Shown piece by piece: positions 61,691 through 64,000 of a DNA stretch of 64,000 bases; the first letter of the stretch is position 1, and the number at the start of each line of letters is the position of its first letter. This DNA comes from an uncultured Acetobacteraceae bacterium. GTDB taxonomy: Bacteria > Pseudomonadota > Alphaproteobacteria > Acetobacterales > Acetobacteraceae. The translations under genes and the position numbers were made by a program. Where the stretch lies: assembly GCA_946476985.1 (NCBI GenBank), contig CAMKWS010000002.1, forward strand, positions 237,042-301,041, read 5' to 3'. Under the pieces are notes generated by a model that saw only the letters and a program-made list of their open reading frames with translations, made no database searches and had not been told where the DNA came from.

Positions 61691-61740
61691 GATAAGGGCG
61701 CAATATTCTAAGTCTTCCCCAACAATATTGCGCCCTTATC
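61691..61740 (+). terminator. Long perfect hairpin after the E1 beta gene
   Basis: GATAAGGGCGCAATATT (61691-61707) and AATATTGCGCCCTTATC (61724-61740) form a perfect 17-bp stem with a 16-nt loop, 16 bp after the E1 beta stop. No T-run follows, so it may terminate only weakly or act to stabilise the transcript's 3' end. Confidence 0.65.
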
Positions 61741-61780
61741 AGTCCCCCTTGCACATAACTCCCCAAAGAGACCTCTTATC

Positions 61781-62212
61781 ATGAGCACTGAGCGTTATAC
61801 CCATACTGCCACAATCAACTACGGCACCGCAGAAACACTCATCCAAAACGTTCTAAAAGAAGGCCAGCGACGTGGTATCCATTTTTCCGTTGCCGTGACA
61901 GATGCCAGCGGGCACCTCTGCGCTTTTGCTCGGGCCGACCATACGCCCTTTTTAACAATTGACATTGCCATCAACAAAGCATGGACAGCCGCCTCTTTTG
62001 GAGTGCCCACGCACTCTTGGAACCAACTCATCCAAGACCCTAAACTCGCCCCCATCACTGAAACGAAACGCCTTGTTGCTGTCGGTGGTGGCTATCCCCT
62101 TATCATAGACGGCCAGCTCATCGGTGCTATCGGCATCTCTGGCGGCACCTATACAGAAGACCAAGAAACCGCCGAACACGCCCTCGCTCCTCTTGGATTT
62201 AAACTCTTCTAA
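61781..62212 (+). CDS. HbpS/GlcG family protein (DUF336, heme-binding-like)
   Basis: A 143-residue protein of the GlcG/HbpS fold: RRGIHFSVAVTDASGHLCAFARADHTP, SIDIAINKAWTAASF and GGGYPLIIDGQLIGAIGISGGTYTEDQETAEHAL. Some family members bind heme or corrinoid; others accompany glycolate, acetoin or diol metabolism. It stands 105 bp after the E1 beta gene, so it may belong to that pathway. It has no signal peptide. The last chromosomal gene before the CRISPR-like/phage region, ending 23 bp before the first repeat-like element. Confidence 0.82.
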   Translation: MSTERYTHTATINYGTAETLIQNVLKEGQRRGIHFSVAVTDASGHLCAFARADHTPFLTIDIAINKAWTAASFGVPTHSWNQLIQDPKLAPITETKRLVAVGGGYPLIIDGQLIGAIGISGGTYTEDQETAEHALAPLGFKLF

Positions 62213-62235
62213 AACACGCGGATACCGACACCACA

Positions 62236-62263
62236 CAATTATCCCCACGCAAGTGGGGAACGC
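62236..62263 (-). repeat. Degenerate type I-E-like CRISPR repeat, copy 1
   Basis: CAATT then ATCCCCAC-GCAA-GTGGGGAACGC. It matches the copy at 63972-64000 over its last 23 bases with four differences, and keeps the ATCCCCAC/GTGGGGA inverted arms of I-E repeats. Same orientation as the other two copies. It lies 23 bp after the HbpS-like gene. Confidence 0.65.
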
Positions 62264-62332
62264 CAATTGAGCTTGTCAATTTTAGTGAAATCGACACTTG
62301 CTTTTTTCTCTTCTTTTGATCTAATTGCCTCA

Positions 62333-62427
62333 GATGCAGCGTGACACGGTGATATTCTGCAGGCCGTAGCTGTGGTTCAAGCCACTTGGCGCATTGCGGG
62401 GTTCATTGCAGGCCCCGTCGCTGCATC
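62333..62427 (-). other. Structured element A after a MuF-type tail
   Basis: 95 nt closed by GATGCAGCG (62333-62341) and CGCTGCATC (62419-62427), a perfect 9-bp stem. Inside are the shared 13-mer GGTGATATTCTGC (62348-62360), a small GTGG/CCAC hairpin, and GCGGGG/CCCCGT (62396-62401 with 62413-62418). It begins one nt after the stop codon of the phage protein fragment at 62432-62580. Related to element B at 63190-63287. Confidence 0.55.
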
Positions 62428-62428
62428 G

Positions 62429-62580
62429 TCAATTCTCCACATCATCGCCCGTCCGGTTCAGGAATACCTGAGCACCTTCCCGCTGCAATAGCGTTTTAAT
62501 CTCGCTATCCCTGGCCCGTCTGAAGGATTGATAAAAATTGGTCGCTCCAGAACGACTTCTTTTCACGACAATACGATACA
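62429..62580 (-). pseudogene. C-terminal fragment of a MuF-type phage protein (nuclease-like tail)
   Basis: About 50 codons reading LYRIVVKRSRSGATNFYQSF then RRARDSEIKTLLQREG. This resembles the end of the barnase/EndoU/RelE-like (PBECR) nuclease domain that many phage head-morphogenesis (MuF) proteins carry at their C-terminus. The reading frame continues into the CRISPR-like repeat at 62581-62615, but the protein-like part begins exactly at the repeat edge, so the gene is truncated there. It resembles the last part of the longer MuF fragment at 63289-63972. Confidence 0.55.
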
Positions 62581-62615
62581 ACAATTCATCCCCACATGGG
62601 GGGGGGGGAGAGAAC
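62581..62615 (-). repeat. Degenerate type I-E-like CRISPR repeat, copy 2, with a G10 tract
   Basis: CAATTCATCCCCACAT, then ten G, then AGAGAACAC. It aligns to the copy at 63972-64000 from the first to the last base (TTCATCCCCACA and AACAC identical), with a six-base expansion in the loop/3' arm. It shares the CAATT start with copy 1. It separates the two phage-derived stretches. Confidence 0.6.
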
Positions 62616-62726
62616 ACTACCATACTAGACGCACCAATCACCCACAATAGGCAACAGAACGCACACAGACATGTTTAACGGTGTTTAATTGCTGTTTAAA
62701 AAATCAGTGTGGGGATGGAAATCACA

Positions 62727-63167
62727 TTACCCGCCCAGGCACCGCCTGAAAAATGTCTCCAAGGTGTCTATCGCGACCTGTCTATCTTCGTTGTTAAATC
62801 CTAGATAAGGACGGGCCGGAATGGTGCGCCCTTTGATAACAGCCCCAAACTGATGAACCGCAGCATATGGCAGGTTGGAACCCCATATAAGAGTGTTTCC
62901 ATCAAGTCGTGTGGTAAGTCTACTGAATAACGCCTGACTTTCACGAAGAATGCCAGGACCCTTTTTCCGCACAGCATAGAACGGGTCCAATGGGTGGAAC
63001 GGCTCGCCCGTTGGGGTGACGCCTTGCTCAATCCTGTGCTGTGTATGCTGGATCATCTCGTCACCTATGGCGGCGAGAAATCCTGCCGGGTTGCGGCCCA
63101 AATTTTCAAGATTGGAGAGAGCCTTACCAATTCTGTCTGTATTGCCAGTGATCTTGATTATCGCCAC
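62727..63167 (-). CDS. Phage virion morphogenesis protein (Mu gpG-like)
   Basis: A 146-residue protein of the phage virion morphogenesis / tail completion family (Mu gpG relatives). It shows MIQHTQHRIEQGVTPTGEPFHPLDPFYAVRKKGPGILRESQALFSRLTTRL, then YAAVHQFGAVIKGRTIPARPYLGFN. It starts with GTG 63167, with AGGAGG 5 nt upstream. It looks complete, about the size of Mu gpG. In Mu-like phages gpG follows gene F, and here it also follows a MuF fragment. No other phage gene accompanies it, so it is a remnant. Confidence 0.8.
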   Translation of the reverse strand: MAIIKITGNTDRIGKALSNLENLGRNPAGFLAAIGDEMIQHTQHRIEQGVTPTGEPFHPLDPFYAVRKKGPGILRESQALFSRLTTRLDGNTLIWGSNLPYAAVHQFGAVIKGRTIPARPYLGFNNEDRQVAIDTLETFFRRCLGG

Positions 63168-63189
63168 AGGACCTCCTATTTATTGAGGC

Positions 63190-63287
63190 GCAGCGCATGG
63201 TGATCAGGTGATATTCTGCCTGCCTGGGCCGCCCGTGTGGTAGTTGCTTTATTGTGGGGTTTTCGGCAGGCCCCACCCGTGCGCTGC
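63190..63287 (-). other. Structured element B between MuF fragment and gpG-like gene
   Basis: 98 nt closed by GCAGCGCA (63190-63197) and TGCGCTGC (63280-63287). It contains the 13-mer GGTGATATTCTGC (63207-63219) and GTGGGG/CCCCAC (63254-63259 with 63271-63276). It starts directly at the MuF stop codon and ends just before the gpG ribosome binding site. Compared with element A the inner stem shows a compensating C-G to T-A change. Confidence 0.55.
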
Positions 63288-63288
63288 A

Positions 63289-63972
63289 TCATTTCTCATC
63301 ATCTTGCTGTTTTTTCCGATAGAGCACCTTCCTCCGGCGCAGCATCCGTTCAGCCTTTTTGCTGTCCTGATACAGAAGGCCAAGCCAGTAATTCTCACTG
63401 CCATCCTGTGTCCGCTTCAGCGACACACGGTCATAATAGCCATCTGCCAATTTGTTCAGCAGGATGACACGGCCTGCCGTATTGTCCTCAACAACATAAT
63501 CAGGGTCTGCAATAATGTCTGGAATGCGCTGATAATCCTGAGCCGTGAATTCAGGATGATGAGGACGGTTTTTATACAGGTTATCATCAGACATGGTAAC
63601 CACAGCAGTACAGCTCCCCAGAATAGCCTGTATTGCGGGGTGTAATGTGCCGACCTCGATATTGCCAACTGAACGAGGCTTCATGCCATAAAATTTGGCG
63701 ATTTGCTCTTTCTGCAATAACCTGCGAACACTGACTGGCAGCTCATCGACAGGCCTCTCATTCACATGCGTAATAGGACGCATCGCCACACGGGCACGTT
63801 CTTTCTCAGCCTTAGCCCATTCCAATCCCTGATTACTCTGGAATCCCGGATCAATGCCCACTGGCACCTGTTCCACATTTCCGGTGGCAGGGTTGCGCCA
63901 TGGATGTGTCTCAATAGATGGAGATTCCTCTACCTTCCACCCGTTACGCTCCATCCGTCCTTCTGAGGCCAC
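63289..63972 (-). pseudogene. Truncated MuF-like phage head protein with nuclease-like C-terminus
   Basis: A 227-codon fragment of a Mu gpF-like head morphogenesis protein. The MuF end is seen as NGWKVEESPSIETHPWRNPATG followed by VPVGIDPGFQSNQGLEWAKAEKE. After a linker with SVRRLLQKEQIAKF comes a PBECR nuclease-like domain (VVTMSDDNLYKNRPHHPEFTAQDYQRIPDIIADPDYVVED, then YDRVSLKRTQDGSENYW). The N-terminal two thirds are missing. The frame opens with GTG at 63972, whose first base is the first base of the CRISPR repeat, and a TGA lies in the repeat. MuF proteins with toxic nuclease tails are known from temperate phages; activity here is unproven. Confidence 0.72.
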
Positions 63973-64000
63973 GGTTCATCCCCACACGGGTGGGGAACAC
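63972..64000 (-). CRISPR. Type I-E-like CRISPR repeat at the window edge
   Basis: 29 nt: CGGTTCATCCCCACAC then GGGTGGGGAACAC. Length, the ATCCCCAC/GTGGGGA arms, CGGTT at one end and GAACAC at the other match the reverse complement of E. coli-type I-E repeats. The array would therefore be transcribed leftward, with leader and most spacers right of the window, and this copy would be at or near the trailer end. Only one intact copy is visible, so the array itself is inferred. No cas genes are in the window. Confidence 0.75.

Noticed and set aside
62616..62647. A normal 32-nt spacer right of repeat copy 2
   Set aside because: No repeat-like sequence follows at the expected distance.

Overview
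The window comes from a chromosome that fits an acetic acid bacterium (Acetobacteraceae, Alphaproteobacteria). The reasons are an alphaproteobacterial-style RNase E with a long Arg-rich tail, purD divergent from xseA, an acetic-acid-bacterium-like citrate synthase, and moderate GC in the core genes. The genus is an inference; no rRNA is present. Almost all of the DNA is coding, and I recognise the family of nearly every gene.

Layout. 1-7.4 kb: aspS (cut by the left edge), a Rieske/FAD oxidoreductase, a DUF2076 protein, glyQS and a LysE exporter. 7.5-13.6 kb: the rod-shape cluster on the minus strand (mreB, mreC, mreD, mrdA, rodA in transcription order). 13.8-16.5 kb: leuA, preceded by what looks like a leucine-rich leader peptide and hairpin, then an amidase. 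16.5-27.9 kb: rne with a strongly structured leader, a small lipoprotein gene, xseA, purD, a HAD phosphatase, a SCO-like protein, polA and a tRNA-Arg(CCG). 28.1-37.3 kb: a visibly AT-richer accessory block (outer-membrane barrel, 2-keto-acid decarboxylase with divergent LysR, amino acid permease, half-size EamA transporter, Lrp with divergent LysE, GNAT/FemAB-like protein). 37.4-52.8 kb: a complete 13-gene nuoABCDEFGHIJKLMN operon on the minus strand, with the fused nuoCD typical of gammaproteobacteria. 53.2-62.2 kb: central metabolism (acnA, gltA, NAD-type isocitrate dehydrogenase, gpmA, an orphan E1 alpha/beta pair and a HbpS/GlcG-like protein).

The genes make a coherent aerobic metabolism. 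Citrate synthase, aconitase and isocitrate dehydrogenase supply NADH to complex I, the rod cluster and amidase handle the cell wall, and the accessory block handles keto and amino acids.

The most unusual part is the right end (62.2-64.0 kb). The window stops on a 29-nt sequence that looks like a type I-E CRISPR repeat. Two degenerate copies in the same orientation lie to its left. The intervals between the three copies are not 32-nt spacers but 317 and 1356 bp of Mu-like phage DNA. Each phage piece has a MuF-type protein tail cut off at a repeat boundary. Directly after each tail lies a related 95-98 nt structured element with a covarying hairpin. No cas gene is visible.
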